DNA of 64,000 bases from Actinoallomurus vinaceus (lineage in GTDB: Bacteria; Actinomycetota; Actinomycetes; Streptosporangiales; Streptosporangiaceae). Each line of letters opens with the position of its first letter. Positions within the stretch are counted from its first letter, which is position 1. The stretch spans positions 372,001 through 436,000 of the forward strand of contig NZ_BAABHK010000003.1 in NCBI RefSeq assembly GCF_039542055.1. The letters run 5' to 3'. This document shows, one piece after another, positions 42,615-50,448 of the stretch. The notes under the pieces were generated by a model. The model worked only from the letters and a program-made list of their open reading frames with translations. It had not been told where the DNA came from and did not search any database. Both the position numbers and the translations under genes were made by a program.

Positions 42615-43010
42615 GTGGCGGGGTTTCACATTCGCGCGGGAAGAGACGGTCGATATCGATGGAGATTACTGAGCAGCAACAATCGGGTGCTCGCCATCTC
42701 GCCGAAGACCTTCGACAACCACGCCGACTGCTCCATTCACCTCGAATGGGTGCGCGCGGTCGTCAAGGAACGCGCGCCGACGGTCACGCGGCAGCCGACG
42801 GGCCGCTGGATCTGGGCGCTGGAGGCGGGCGACGGGGAGGTGGTGGCGCGGTGTTACGCGCCGTACCTGCGTCACATCGACTGCATCGCCGCCGTCCGCC
42901 GGTTCGTCGCCCTCTCCGGCGGCCGGCTCGGCACGGCCGCGAAGCCGCGGACGGCACCCGCCCCCGACCCTGACTTACACCTGACCACGAATACCGAGGT
43001 GGGACCGTGA
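42615..43010 (+). CDS. Tandem DUF1508 (YegP-like) small protein
   Basis: A 131-residue protein with two copies of the DUF1508/YegP motif: about 3-48 (FHIRAGRDGRYRWRLLSSNNRVLAIS) and about 58-100 (RQPTGRWIWALEAGDGEVVAR). No signal peptide is present. YegP-type proteins have no firmly established function. The GTG start has GGGAG upstream, and its stop overlaps the start of the PstB gene (GTGA), so it is translationally coupled to the transporter ATPase. A role in modulating the ATPase is possible but unsupported. The Ala/Pro/Thr tail (about 105-131) is likely disordered. Confidence 0.82.
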   Translation: MAGFHIRAGRDGRYRWRLLSSNNRVLAISPKTFDNHADCSIHLEWVRAVVKERAPTVTRQPTGRWIWALEAGDGEVVARCYAPYLRHIDCIAAVRRFVALSGGRLGTAAKPRTAPAPDPDLHLTTNTEVGP

Positions 43011-43864
43011 ATCCCTCGACCACGACTCCGTCCGACACGGCGACAGCGCACGCGGACGCCGGTGCCGGGCCGCCGGAGGGCTCCTCCGCCGGCTCGGCGC
43101 TGGAGGCGCGTGACATCTCGGCCTGGTTCGGTGACAACAAGGTGCTGGAACGCGTCTCGCTCGCCGTGCGCTCCGGCATGGTGACCGCTCTGATCGGCCC
43201 GTCCGGCTGCGGGAAGTCGACCTTCCTGCGGATCCTCAACCGGATGCACGAGCTCGTGCCGTCGGCGTCGATGTCGGGCCAGGTGCTGCTCGACGGGGTC
43301 GACGTCTACGGCCCGGGGCAGCGGATCACCGACTCGCGCCGGCGGATCGGCATGGTGTTCCAGAAGCCCAATCCGTTCCCCATGATGTCCATCGCCGACA
43401 ACGTGCTCGCCGGGCCGAAGTTCGTCGGCATGCGGCTCGGCAGATCCGAACGGGACCGGCTCGTCGAGGAGTGCCTGACGAAGGCGGGCCTGTGGCGTGA
43501 GGTGAAAGGGCGGCTCCGGGCACCCGGTGGCGCCCTGTCCGGCGGGCAGCAGCAGCGGCTGTGCATCGCTCGGTCGCTGGCCATCAGGCCGGACGTGCTG
43601 CTGATGGACGAGCCCTGCTCGGCGCTGGACCCGACCTCGACCCGGCGGATCGAGGAGACGATTCAGCAGCTCGCGGATGAGGTGACGATCGTGATCGTCA
43701 CCCACAACATGCAGCAGGCCCAGCGGGTGTCGCAGGAGTGCGCGTTCTTCCTCGCGGAGGAGGGCACCCCGGGACGCATCGTCGAGTACGGGCCGACCCG
43801 GCGCGTGTTCGAGTCCCCCACCGACCAGAGGACGCTGGACTACGTGCACGGCCGGTTCGGCTGA
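43007..43864 (+). CDS. pstB: Phosphate-type ABC transporter ATPase PstB
   Basis: A 285-residue ATPase that energises the PstCA channel. A 30-residue Ser/Thr/Ala N-terminal tail precedes the domain. Walker A GPSGCGKST is at 64-72, the Q-loop is in MVFQKPNPFPM, the signature is LSGGQQQRLCIARS and Walker B is VLLMDEPCSALDP, followed by the switch His in VTHNMQQAQ. These are PstB hallmarks. It is separated from pstCA by four surface-protein genes, a split arrangement, and is coupled to the DUF1508 gene by a 4-base overlap. No phoU follows. Confidence 0.95.
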   Translation: MNPSTTTPSDTATAHADAGAGPPEGSSAGSALEARDISAWFGDNKVLERVSLAVRSGMVTALIGPSGCGKSTFLRILNRMHELVPSASMSGQVLLDGVDVYGPGQRITDSRRRIGMVFQKPNPFPMMSIADNVLAGPKFVGMRLGRSERDRLVEECLTKAGLWREVKGRLRAPGGALSGGQQQRLCIARSLAIRPDVLLMDEPCSALDPTSTRRIEETIQQLADEVTIVIVTHNMQQAQRVSQECAFFLAEEGTPGRIVEYGPTRRVFESPTDQRTLDYVHGRFG

Positions 43865-43875
43865 CCCGCGAACGG

Positions 43876-43914
43876 GACCGGCGGCCGCCCCTCGGATGGG
43901 GGCGGCCGCCGGTC
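43876..43914. terminator. Strong bidirectional terminator
   Basis: Perfect 16-bp arms (GACCGGCGGCCGCCCC and its complement) around a 7-base loop, with TCGTTCTC behind, lie 11 bases after the PstB stop and 16 bases before the end of the convergent HtaA-protein gene. Confidence 0.85.
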
Positions 43915-43930
43915 TCGTTCTCGCGTCCGG

Positions 43931-45007
43931 TCAGCTCCGGGCGGCGGCGACCGCCCTGCGGCGCGCGACCAGCATCGTCCCGGCGCCCACCACGCTCAGG
44001 GTGGTCCCGAACAGCATGATCGGAACGATCCTGCTGCCGGTCTTGGCGAGGCTGCCGTTGTTCCCCGAGGTCGTCGAGTTCCCGGGATCGGTCGAGGAGG
44101 ACGGCGACGGGTCCGGCGACGCGCAGTCGGTGCTCGTCGCGGTCGGGGACGGGCTTCCCGTCGGGGTGGCGGACGTGCCGGTGGTGTCCGTGGGGCACGG
44201 CGTCGGGGACGTCGCCGTCGGGCTCGGTGTCGTCGTCGGGGAGCCCGTCGTGGCCAGGGCCTTCGCCCGCGTGGCGGCGGACGAGGGCACGCTCGTGCGC
44301 ACGGTGGCGGCGATCGTCAGCGAACCGAGGCTGCCGCCCTCCCGGGTGTCGGGCAGCACCCGCGCGCCGGTGGCCGTCAGCGTCGCCGGGACCTGGCTCC
44401 AGGTCATCGTCCGCGACGAGGTCTCCGGCGGCAGGCCGTACGTCACGAGCCGGCCGATCTCCGCCTGCCGGGCGGTCCCGCCCGGGCTCGCGGTCGTCTC
44501 AGGCGTGGCGGTGGGGCTCGCCCCTCCTGCGGGGCCGGCGGTGACGGCGTCGACGTCCGCGCGGAGCACCGCCTTCGACGCGCTCAGCACGACCGTGGGA
44601 TCGGCGATCACGACCGTGTCGTCGGGATAGGCCAGCGTGACCGTTCCGCGGTAGTGGACCGTCGCCGCCTTCGAGCCCGTGTCGTACGACCCCCCGGCCG
44701 CCACGAACTGGAAGCCTCCGTCGGGCCGCCGCCGGGCGCCGTCGCTCACCGTGACCGACGGCTCGGCCGGCGCCTTCGCGGCGTCGGGTGCCGCGACGCG
44801 GATCGTGTCCAGCAGGGCCCAGTCCAGGTACCCCCCGACGACGGCCGCCGTCGGAGCCGGGCGCGGTGTCGCGGCCGCCGGCCGGCCGCCCAGGAGCGCG
44901 GCCAGGTCGAGCATGGCTCCGGCGAACAAAAGCACCGCGCCGAGACTCGTGAGCGCGCGTACCGAAGACTGCCAATGCAAGGGTGACTCAGCGTTCGAAT
45001 TGCTCAT
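43931..45007 (-). CDS. HtaA-domain surface protein with LAKTG sorting signal
   Basis: A 358-residue wall-anchored protein. The signal peptide has its hydrophobic core at about 20-42. An HtaA-type domain (about 57-155) follows with LDWALLDTIR, VTVSDGARRRPDGGFQF and VHYRGTVTLAYPDDTVVIADPTVVLSASKAVLRADV. A long Thr/Pro/Ser-rich stalk with several Cys leads to LAKTG at about 320-324, a hydrophobic helix and the basic tail ARRRAVAAARS. LAxTG is the class E sortase signal, and an intact class E sortase gene is divergent to it. HtaA domains bind haem in corynebacteria; whether this one does is unknown. ATG 45007 has AGAAGG upstream. Confidence 0.85.
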   Translation of the reverse strand: MSNSNAESPLHWQSSVRALTSLGAVLLFAGAMLDLAALLGGRPAAATPRPAPTAAVVGGYLDWALLDTIRVAAPDAAKAPAEPSVTVSDGARRRPDGGFQFVAAGGSYDTGSKAATVHYRGTVTLAYPDDTVVIADPTVVLSASKAVLRADVDAVTAGPAGGASPTATPETTASPGGTARQAEIGRLVTYGLPPETSSRTMTWSQVPATLTATGARVLPDTREGGSLGSLTIAATVRTSVPSSAATRAKALATTGSPTTTPSPTATSPTPCPTDTTGTSATPTGSPSPTATSTDCASPDPSPSSSTDPGNSTTSGNNGSLAKTGSRIVPIMLFGTTLSVVGAGTMLVARRRAVAAARS

Positions 45008-45221
45008 TATTCGGTTACCTTCTGCGGGGGAAGGGCTGGCGGATTCCAAGTCGACCTGCTCGACGTGCAGCCTTTCATTTGATTGACTATGACGTACTCA
45101 TCACGCCGTTATTATCATGGCGAATCCGCTGAACGGCGCGACCCGCGTTCGTGATTATGCCTGGGCGTCTTCGCGCTTTAATCGCCAGTTAACCTTGTTC
45201 ATTTTCACGTAGGGAGCGATC

Positions 45222-45926
45222 GTGGGGTCTGGTTCCCCGAATACCGCCGTACCGCGGAGGAGCGGGAAGGACCCCGGTGCGGCACCCGCGGTCCGCCGCG
45301 GCGCGGCCTATGTCGCCGGCGAGGTCATGCTGACGCTGGGGCTGGTGGTCCTGCTGTTCGGCGCCCATGAGTTCCTCGGCGGGTGGTGGGCCCTCGACCG
45401 GGAGCAGCATCGGCTGGACAGGCAGTTGACCCGGGCGTGGGCGGCGGATGCGAAGCCCGTCCCCGGCCAGCCGGTGAGCCGGCTGTACATCCCACGGCTG
45501 CGCAAGAAGTGGCAGGTCGTCGAGGGGGTCTCGCAAGATGATCTGGCCAGGGGGCCCGGTCATTACCCGAAGAGCGACCGTCCCGGCGCCGTCGGCAACC
45601 TCGCGATCGCCGGGCACCGGCTTCCCTCGGTGTTCTGGAACCTCGACCGGCTGCGCCCGGGCGACCTCATCGTCGTCGAGACTCGTAGCGGCTGGTTCGT
45701 CTACCGGGTGCTGCGCCTCCGGGTCGTACGGCCGAGCCAGGTGGAGGTCGTCGACCATGACCCGGACCATCCCGGAGGCAGGCCCACCCGGCGGCTGCTC
45801 ACCCTGACCACGTGCAATCCGAAGTTCGACAACTACCAGCGGCTGGTCGTGCAGGCCGAGTTGAGCCGCGAACAGGCCAAGAAGACGGGGTGGCCCGCCG
45901 AGCTGGGCCGGTTCCGCCACCCGTAG
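45222..45926 (+). CDS. srtE: Class E sortase
   Basis: A 234-residue membrane transpeptidase with one N-terminal helix (about 30-50) and a sortase domain. Catalytic residues are intact: His132 in IAGHRLP, Cys198 in LTLTTCNPKF and Arg207 in YQRLVV. It has YIPRLRKKWQVVEGVSQDDLARGPGHYP ahead of the catalytic core. Class E enzymes cut LAxTG signals, and the divergent neighbour encodes an LAKTG protein, a likely substrate. The GTG start has AGGGAG upstream. A 52-residue membrane protein follows 33 bases later. Confidence 0.94.
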   Translation: MGSGSPNTAVPRRSGKDPGAAPAVRRGAAYVAGEVMLTLGLVVLLFGAHEFLGGWWALDREQHRLDRQLTRAWAADAKPVPGQPVSRLYIPRLRKKWQVVEGVSQDDLARGPGHYPKSDRPGAVGNLAIAGHRLPSVFWNLDRLRPGDLIVVETRSGWFVYRVLRLRVVRPSQVEVVDHDPDHPGGRPTRRLLTLTTCNPKFDNYQRLVVQAELSREQAKKTGWPAELGRFRHP

Positions 45927-45959
45927 CCGCCGTTCTCCGCCGGACCGAGAGGACCTGAG

Positions 45960-46118
45960 ATGTACCCCTGGATCTGGGCCAGACTGCCAGGCCGCCGACC
46001 GGCCAAACTGGCCGTGTCGGTGCTGCTGATCGCGGCGGTGGTCGCGCTGCTGTGGTTCGGCGTCTTCCCTTGGGCGGAGCGGCTGCTGCCCTTCACCGAC
46101 GTCACCGTGGCCGCCTAG
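45960..46118 (+). CDS. Small single-pass membrane protein
   Basis: A 52-residue ORF starting MYPWIWARLPGRRP, with one hydrophobic helix at about 16-37 (KLAVSVLLIAAVVALLWFGV) and a short FPWAERLLPFTD tail. GAGAGGACCTGAG precedes the ATG. Very short basic/Trp-starting membrane proteins of this kind occur directly behind class E sortase genes in actinobacteria, which supports it being real. Its stop is 1 base from that of the convergent dehydrogenase gene. Function unknown; it might assist the sortase. Confidence 0.75.
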   Translation: MYPWIWARLPGRRPAKLAVSVLLIAAVVALLWFGVFPWAERLLPFTDVTVAA

Positions 46119-46119
46119 G

Positions 46120-47289
46120 TCACAGATCGACCCAGGCGGAGGTGGCGGCGGACCGCTCCATGGCCTCCAGGGCCTCGGCGCTGCGGACGGCGTCCTCGAT
46201 CGTCGCGCCGTGCGGCACGCCCTCGGCCACGCTCCGCAGGAAGGCGGCGGCCTCGGTCACCTTCGTGTCGTCGTAGCTCATCGCGATGCCGGCGCCCGGC
46301 TGGAAGCGCGCGTACTCGCCGTCGCCCGGGCCCGTGAACACCGTGGTCGCCGGCTGGTTCTGGTAGTCCCCGCCGGCGGAGACCACCAGCTCACCCGCGC
46401 GCCGGAAGTCCCAGCCGACCAGCCCCGTGGTGCCGTGGACGACGAAGCCGTAGGTGTTCTGCTCCCCCACCTCGGCGCGGCCCGCCTCGAAGGTCACCCG
46501 GACCCCGCCACGGGTCCGCAGCAGGGCGCAGACGTAGTCCTCGTTCTCCACCGCGCCGACGGGCCCGCCCGCGTCGACGACCGCGTAGTGGCTGCCGCCA
46601 GGGGTGGCGAGCGGGCGCTCGGGCACGAAGACGGCGGTGTCGGCGACCAGCCGCTCGAGGTCGCCGAGGAGGAAGCGGACGAGGTCGACGCCGTGGGAGG
46701 CCAGGTCGCCGAGCACGCCCGAGCCGCCGTGTTCCCGCAGGAACCGCCAGGTCAGCGCGCCGGCGGGATGCGCGGCGTAGTCGGTTAGCAGGTGGACGCG
46801 GGCGTGGGTGGGCGTGCCGATGGCGCCCTCGGCGATGAGGTCGCGGGCGCGGGTGACGGCGGGGACGTTGCGGTAGTTGAACCCGACGGTCGACCGGACC
46901 CCCGCCTTGGCCACGGCCTCGGCCACCGCGCGGGCGTCCCCGGCCGTGAGGCCGACCGGCTTCTCGATCCACAGGTGGCGGCCCGCCTCGGCGACCGCCA
47001 CGCCGATCTCGCGGTGCAGGGCGTTCGGGGCGGTGACGCTGACCGCCTCGACCTCGGGATCCGCGAGGAGGTCCCGCCAGTCGGTGTAGCGGCGGTCGGG
47101 GCCGAACCGGGACGCGAAGTCCGCCAGCTGGGCGGGCACGGTCTCGGCCACCGCCGCCAGGCGCGGCCGTACGGGCAGCTCGGGATAGTGGTGGGGCAGC
47201 CTGGCGTACGCGCGGGCGTGCGCGTGCCCCATCCAACCGGCGCCGATCACCCCGACGCCGATCACCCGTTCCCGCGAACCGGCCTCCAC
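46120..47289 (-). CDS. Gfo/Idh/MocA-family dehydrogenase (inositol dehydrogenase-like)
   Basis: A 389-residue NAD(P)-dependent oxidoreductase. The Rossmann motif is GVGVIGAGWMGHAHARAY at about 11-28. DPEVEAVSVTAPNALHREIG and the catalytic-site EKPVGLT follow, and FNYRNVPAVTRARDLI opens the C-terminal domain. It has GSGVLGDLASHGVDLVRFLLGD, the usual His-containing helix. GTG 47289 has GGAGGAAC upstream. It follows an inositol-type ABC transporter and iol genes on the same strand, so inositol or a related cyclitol or sugar is the likely substrate. A 145-base gap with two inverted repeats separates it from the ATPase gene. Confidence 0.9.
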   Translation of the reverse strand: MEAGSRERVIGVGVIGAGWMGHAHARAYARLPHHYPELPVRPRLAAVAETVPAQLADFASRFGPDRRYTDWRDLLADPEVEAVSVTAPNALHREIGVAVAEAGRHLWIEKPVGLTAGDARAVAEAVAKAGVRSTVGFNYRNVPAVTRARDLIAEGAIGTPTHARVHLLTDYAAHPAGALTWRFLREHGGSGVLGDLASHGVDLVRFLLGDLERLVADTAVFVPERPLATPGGSHYAVVDAGGPVGAVENEDYVCALLRTRGGVRVTFEAGRAEVGEQNTYGFVVHGTTGLVGWDFRRAGELVVSAGGDYQNQPATTVFTGPGDGEYARFQPGAGIAMSYDDTKVTEAAAFLRSVAEGVPHGATIEDAVRSAEALEAMERSAATSAWVDL

Positions 47290-47317
47290 TGTTCCTCCTT
47301 CGTCGATCGCCGGAAGA

Positions 47318-47347
47318 TCGCCGTTTCCGGGCGGGCGGAAACGGCGA
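47318..47347. promoter_or_regulatory. Inverted repeat in front of the dehydrogenase gene
   Basis: Arms TCGCCGTTTCC / GGAAACGGCGA (11 bp perfect) with an 8-base centre lie 29 bases upstream of the dehydrogenase start. It could be an operator or a leader hairpin. Confidence 0.5.
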
Positions 47348-47366
47348 CGCTCCCAGCGGGGTCTCC

Positions 47367-47427
47367 AGGGGGTGTCCGGTGGATCTCCGTCCGGCTCGCT
47401 ACGAACAAGATCCACCGGACACCCCCT
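47367..47427. terminator. Perfect 20-bp inverted repeat between ATPase and dehydrogenase genes
   Basis: Arms AGGGGGTGTCCGGTGGATCT and AGATCCACCGGACACCCCCT flank a 21-base loop, starting 7 bases behind the ATPase stop (minus strand). There is no T-run. It may end the transporter transcript, or act as a processing or stability element. The length and perfection exceed every other hairpin in the window. No transposon gene is beside it. Confidence 0.75.
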
Positions 47428-47434
47428 ACGTGCC

Positions 47435-48325
47435 TCAGGGAGCCGGCCGCTCGGGAGGCATCGGCCGGGCCGACAGCTCGGCGACCTCGTGCTCGAGCTC
47501 CTGCGCGACCTTGCCGAGTTCGGTGTCGGTGGCGGCGGCGCCCTGGAGTTCGTGGCTGAGCTGCTCGAGCTCCTCGCCGCCTGCCATGAGCGCGGTGAGC
47601 CGCTCCCGGGTGATCTCGTCCCTGGTGTAGTCGCCGAGCGGACGGCCGCGGTTCAGGATGAGGAAGCGGTCGCCGACCGGGTAGGCGTGGTGCGGGTTGT
47701 GGGTGATGAAGACGACGCCGAGCCCGCGTTCCTTGGCGCGCACGATGTAGCGCAGGACGACCCCGGCCTGCTTGACCCCCAGCGCGGCGGTGGGCTCGTC
47801 GAGGATGAGCACCTTCGCGCCGAAGTAGACCGCCCGCGCGATCGCCACGCACTGGCGTTCGCCGCCGGACAGGGTGCCGATGGGCTGGTCGACGTCGCGC
47901 AGGTCGATGCCCATGTTGGCCAGTTCGGTCTTGGTGGTGCGCCGCATGAAGCCGATGTCGAGCCGGCTCAGCGGGCCAGCGCCCTTGCGGACCTCCGAGC
48001 CGAGGAAGAAGTTGCGCCATACCGGCATGAGCGACACGACGGCCAGATCCTGGTACACCGTCGCGATGCCGCGATCGAGGGCCTCGCGCGGGGAGGCGAA
48101 GCGCACCCGCTCGCCCTCGACCTCATATGTGCCGGCGTCATTCTGGTGCATCCCGGCGATGATCTTGATCAGCGTGGACTTGCCCGCGCCGTTGTCGCCG
48201 AGCACGCAGGTCACCTCGCCGGCGTGGACCTCGAGCGACACGCCGGTCAGCGCGATGATGTTGCCGTAGCGCTTCTCGCAGTCGGTGAGACGCACCAGCG
48301 GCGTCTCCGTCAGGATGTCACTCAT
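47435..48325 (-). CDS. Sugar/inositol ABC transporter ATPase
   Basis: A 296-residue single-domain ATPase of the RbsA/XylG sugar family (one ATPase module rather than two). Walker A is GDNGAGKST at about 43-51, the signature LSGGERQCVAIARA, Walker B VLILDEPTAALG, and the H-loop FITHNPHHAYPVGDR. The tail (about 260-296) is acidic and Pro-rich. Its ATG overlaps the permease stop (ATGA), so they are co-translated. With the upstream permease and binding protein it forms a CUT2 importer, and its setting among iol genes suggests myo-inositol as cargo. Confidence 0.93.
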   Translation of the reverse strand: MSDILTETPLVRLTDCEKRYGNIIALTGVSLEVHAGEVTCVLGDNGAGKSTLIKIIAGMHQNDAGTYEVEGERVRFASPREALDRGIATVYQDLAVVSLMPVWRNFFLGSEVRKGAGPLSRLDIGFMRRTTKTELANMGIDLRDVDQPIGTLSGGERQCVAIARAVYFGAKVLILDEPTAALGVKQAGVVLRYIVRAKERGLGVVFITHNPHHAYPVGDRFLILNRGRPLGDYTRDEITRERLTALMAGGEELEQLSHELQGAAATDTELGKVAQELEHEVAELSARPMPPERPAP

Positions 48326-49380
48326 CGTGCGGCCTCCGTTCGCCGGCGGACCCAGAGGTTGAGGAGGGTGGCGAAGAGGAGCATCGCGCCGAGGAAGAAC
48401 TTGAACCAGTCGGGGTTCCACCCGGCGTACACGATGCCCTGGGTGGTCATCCCGAAGATGAACGCCCCGGTCGCGGCGCCGACGGCCGAGCCGTACCCGC
48501 CGGTGAGCAGGCAGCCGCCGATGACCGCCGCGATGATGTACAGGAACTCGTTGCCGACGCCCTCGCCGGACTGCACGGTGTTGAAGGAGAACAGCAGGTT
48601 CATGCCCGTGAACCAGGCGAGGAAGCCGACCGTCATGAACAGGCCGATCTTCACGCCCTTGACCGGGACGCCGACCGCCCGCGCGCTGGACTGCGCTCCC
48701 CCGACCGCGAAGATCCAGTTGCCGACGCGCGTCCGCAGGAGCACCCACGTGGCGATCGCGGCGAACAGCAGCCACCACAGCACGCTGATCCGCAGGGACA
48801 GGCCCCCGATGTCCCATTCGGCGGCGAAGACCTTCTGCGCCGCCCCGAAGCCGTCCATATCGGAGATGTCCGGACTGGCGACGTTCCCGGTGATGAGCTT
48901 GGTGATCGCCAGGTTCAGGCCCTGCAGCATCAGGAACGTCGCCAGCGTCACGAGGAAGCTGGGAATCCCGGTCTTCATGACCAGGTAGCCGTTGAGCGCG
49001 CCGACGCCCAGGGCCAGCAGCAGCGACACGGCGACCCCGACCCACACGTTCATCGTCAGCTGGAAGCTCAGCATCGAGGCGACCAGCGACGCGCTCGTCA
49101 CGGCCACACCCGCCGAGAGGTCGAACTCACCGCCGATCATCAGCAGCGCGACCCCGACCGCCGGGATGCCGAGCGTGGAGCTGGCGTACAGGATCGTCGC
49201 CAGGGAGTCGAGCCCACGGAACGGCTCGGCGACGGCGAAGAAGAAGACGTAGATGACGACCGCGCCGGCCAGCGAGCCGATCTCGGGCCGTGCCAGCAGG
49301 CGGGCGAGCGGCGACCGGCGGGCGAGCCGCTCGTCCGGCACGGACGGCGGGGCCTCGCCGACGCGCACTGCGTGACTCAT
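48322..49380 (-). CDS. Sugar/inositol ABC transporter permease (RbsC type)
   Basis: A 352-residue CUT2 permease with about ten hydrophobic segments. Landmarks are GVALLMIGGEFDLSAGVAVTSASLVASML, ALGVGALNGYLVMKTGIPSFLVTLATFLMLQG and the late AAVIGGCLLTGGYGSAVGAATGAFIFG. GGAGGTGCTC precedes ATG 49380. It sits 60 bases behind the binding-protein gene and overlaps the ATPase gene by 4 bases. Inositol transport is inferred from the operon. Confidence 0.93.
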   Translation of the reverse strand: MSHAVRVGEAPPSVPDERLARRSPLARLLARPEIGSLAGAVVIYVFFFAVAEPFRGLDSLATILYASSTLGIPAVGVALLMIGGEFDLSAGVAVTSASLVASMLSFQLTMNVWVGVAVSLLLALGVGALNGYLVMKTGIPSFLVTLATFLMLQGLNLAITKLITGNVASPDISDMDGFGAAQKVFAAEWDIGGLSLRISVLWWLLFAAIATWVLLRTRVGNWIFAVGGAQSSARAVGVPVKGVKIGLFMTVGFLAWFTGMNLLFSFNTVQSGEGVGNEFLYIIAAVIGGCLLTGGYGSAVGAATGAFIFGMTTQGIVYAGWNPDWFKFFLGAMLLFATLLNLWVRRRTEAAR

Positions 49381-49440
49381 GAGCACCTCCAGGGCTCGAA
49401 GGCGCCGGGGACGGGTGTCGGCCCGGCCCCGGCACCGTCG

Positions 49441-50433
49441 CTACCGCGTACCACGCGAGGCGAACCTGGCGACCGCAGCGACGTTGGTCTTGTCGACGAA
49501 GTACGGCCCGGTCAGCGTCGCCTTGCCGCCGCCGATGACGTTGCCGTTCGTCTTGTAGAGCCACAGGGAGTCGACCGCGAGGTAGCCCTGCAGGTAGGGC
49601 TGCTGGTCGACGGCCCACTCGATCTGGCCGTCCTGCACCGCCTTGACCATGGCCGGGTTCATGTCGAACGTCGCGACCTTGGCGGTGCTGCCGGCGTCCT
49701 TGACCGACTGCAGCGCGGTGAGCGCGAAGGGGGCGCCGAGGGCGACGACCCGGTCGATGCTCTTGTCCTGCTTCAGCTTGGCGGCGATGGTGGACCGCAC
49801 GGACGGCATGTTCGTCCCCGTCACGTACACCTTGTCGGTCTTGCCGGAGAAGCCCTTGGTCAGGCCGCCGCAGCGCGCCTCAAGGGACACCTGGCCCTGC
49901 TCGTGCAGGACGCACAGGGCGTGCTTGGCCCCTTCGGCGCCCAGCCGCTTGCCCGCGCTCTCCCCGGCGACGCTCTCGTCGGAGCCGAAGTACTGGAGGA
50001 TCCCGAGCTTCTGCCACTGGTCCAGGCCCGCGTTGATCGCGACGGTCGGGATCCCGCCGGCGACGGCCTTCTTGACGACGCCGGCCATCGGGTCCGGATG
50101 CGCGAGGGTGACCGCGATGCCGTCGACCTTGCTGTCGATGGCGTTCTGCACCAGGGTGGCCTGCTTGTCGCCGTCCGGGTCGTTGGAGTAGATCAGCTGC
50201 ACGTTGTCCTTGGCTGCAGCGGCCAGCGCGCCCTTGCGGACGATGTCCCAGAACGTGTCGCCGGGCGGCTGGTGCGTGACGAGGGCGATCTTCATGCGGG
50301 GGGTGTTCGCGTGGCCGGCGGCGGGGTTCTCCGCCGTCTCCTGGGCCTTCTTGCCGCCGTGGCTGCTGCACGCGCTCAGGGCGAGGACGAGCCCCGCGAC
50401 GAGGATGCCCGCCCGCCTGTCTGGTCTGAACAT
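49441..50433 (-). CDS. Sugar/inositol ABC transporter binding lipoprotein
   Basis: A 330-residue family 4 (RbsB-like) binding protein with lipobox ALSAC (Cys near residue 22). The mature domain has IALVTHQPPGDTFWDIVRKGALAA, VDGIAVTLAHPDPMAGVVKKAVAGGIPTVAIN and a late YLQGYLAVDSLWLYKTNGN. It is the extracellular subunit of the CUT2 importer. The stop of the iolD gene lies 15 bases upstream of its start on the same strand, so it belongs to the iol transcript. Confidence 0.93.
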   Translation of the reverse strand: MFRPDRRAGILVAGLVLALSACSSHGGKKAQETAENPAAGHANTPRMKIALVTHQPPGDTFWDIVRKGALAAAAKDNVQLIYSNDPDGDKQATLVQNAIDSKVDGIAVTLAHPDPMAGVVKKAVAGGIPTVAINAGLDQWQKLGILQYFGSDESVAGESAGKRLGAEGAKHALCVLHEQGQVSLEARCGGLTKGFSGKTDKVYVTGTNMPSVRSTIAAKLKQDKSIDRVVALGAPFALTALQSVKDAGSTAKVATFDMNPAMVKAVQDGQIEWAVDQQPYLQGYLAVDSLWLYKTNGNVIGGGKATLTGPYFVDKTNVAAVARFASRGTR

Positions 50434-50448
50434 CGCGTCTCTCCGTCT

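Noticed and set aside
47367..47427. Terminal inverted repeats of an insertion sequence
   Set aside because: Only 21 bases lie between the arms, with no transposase and no obvious target duplication.
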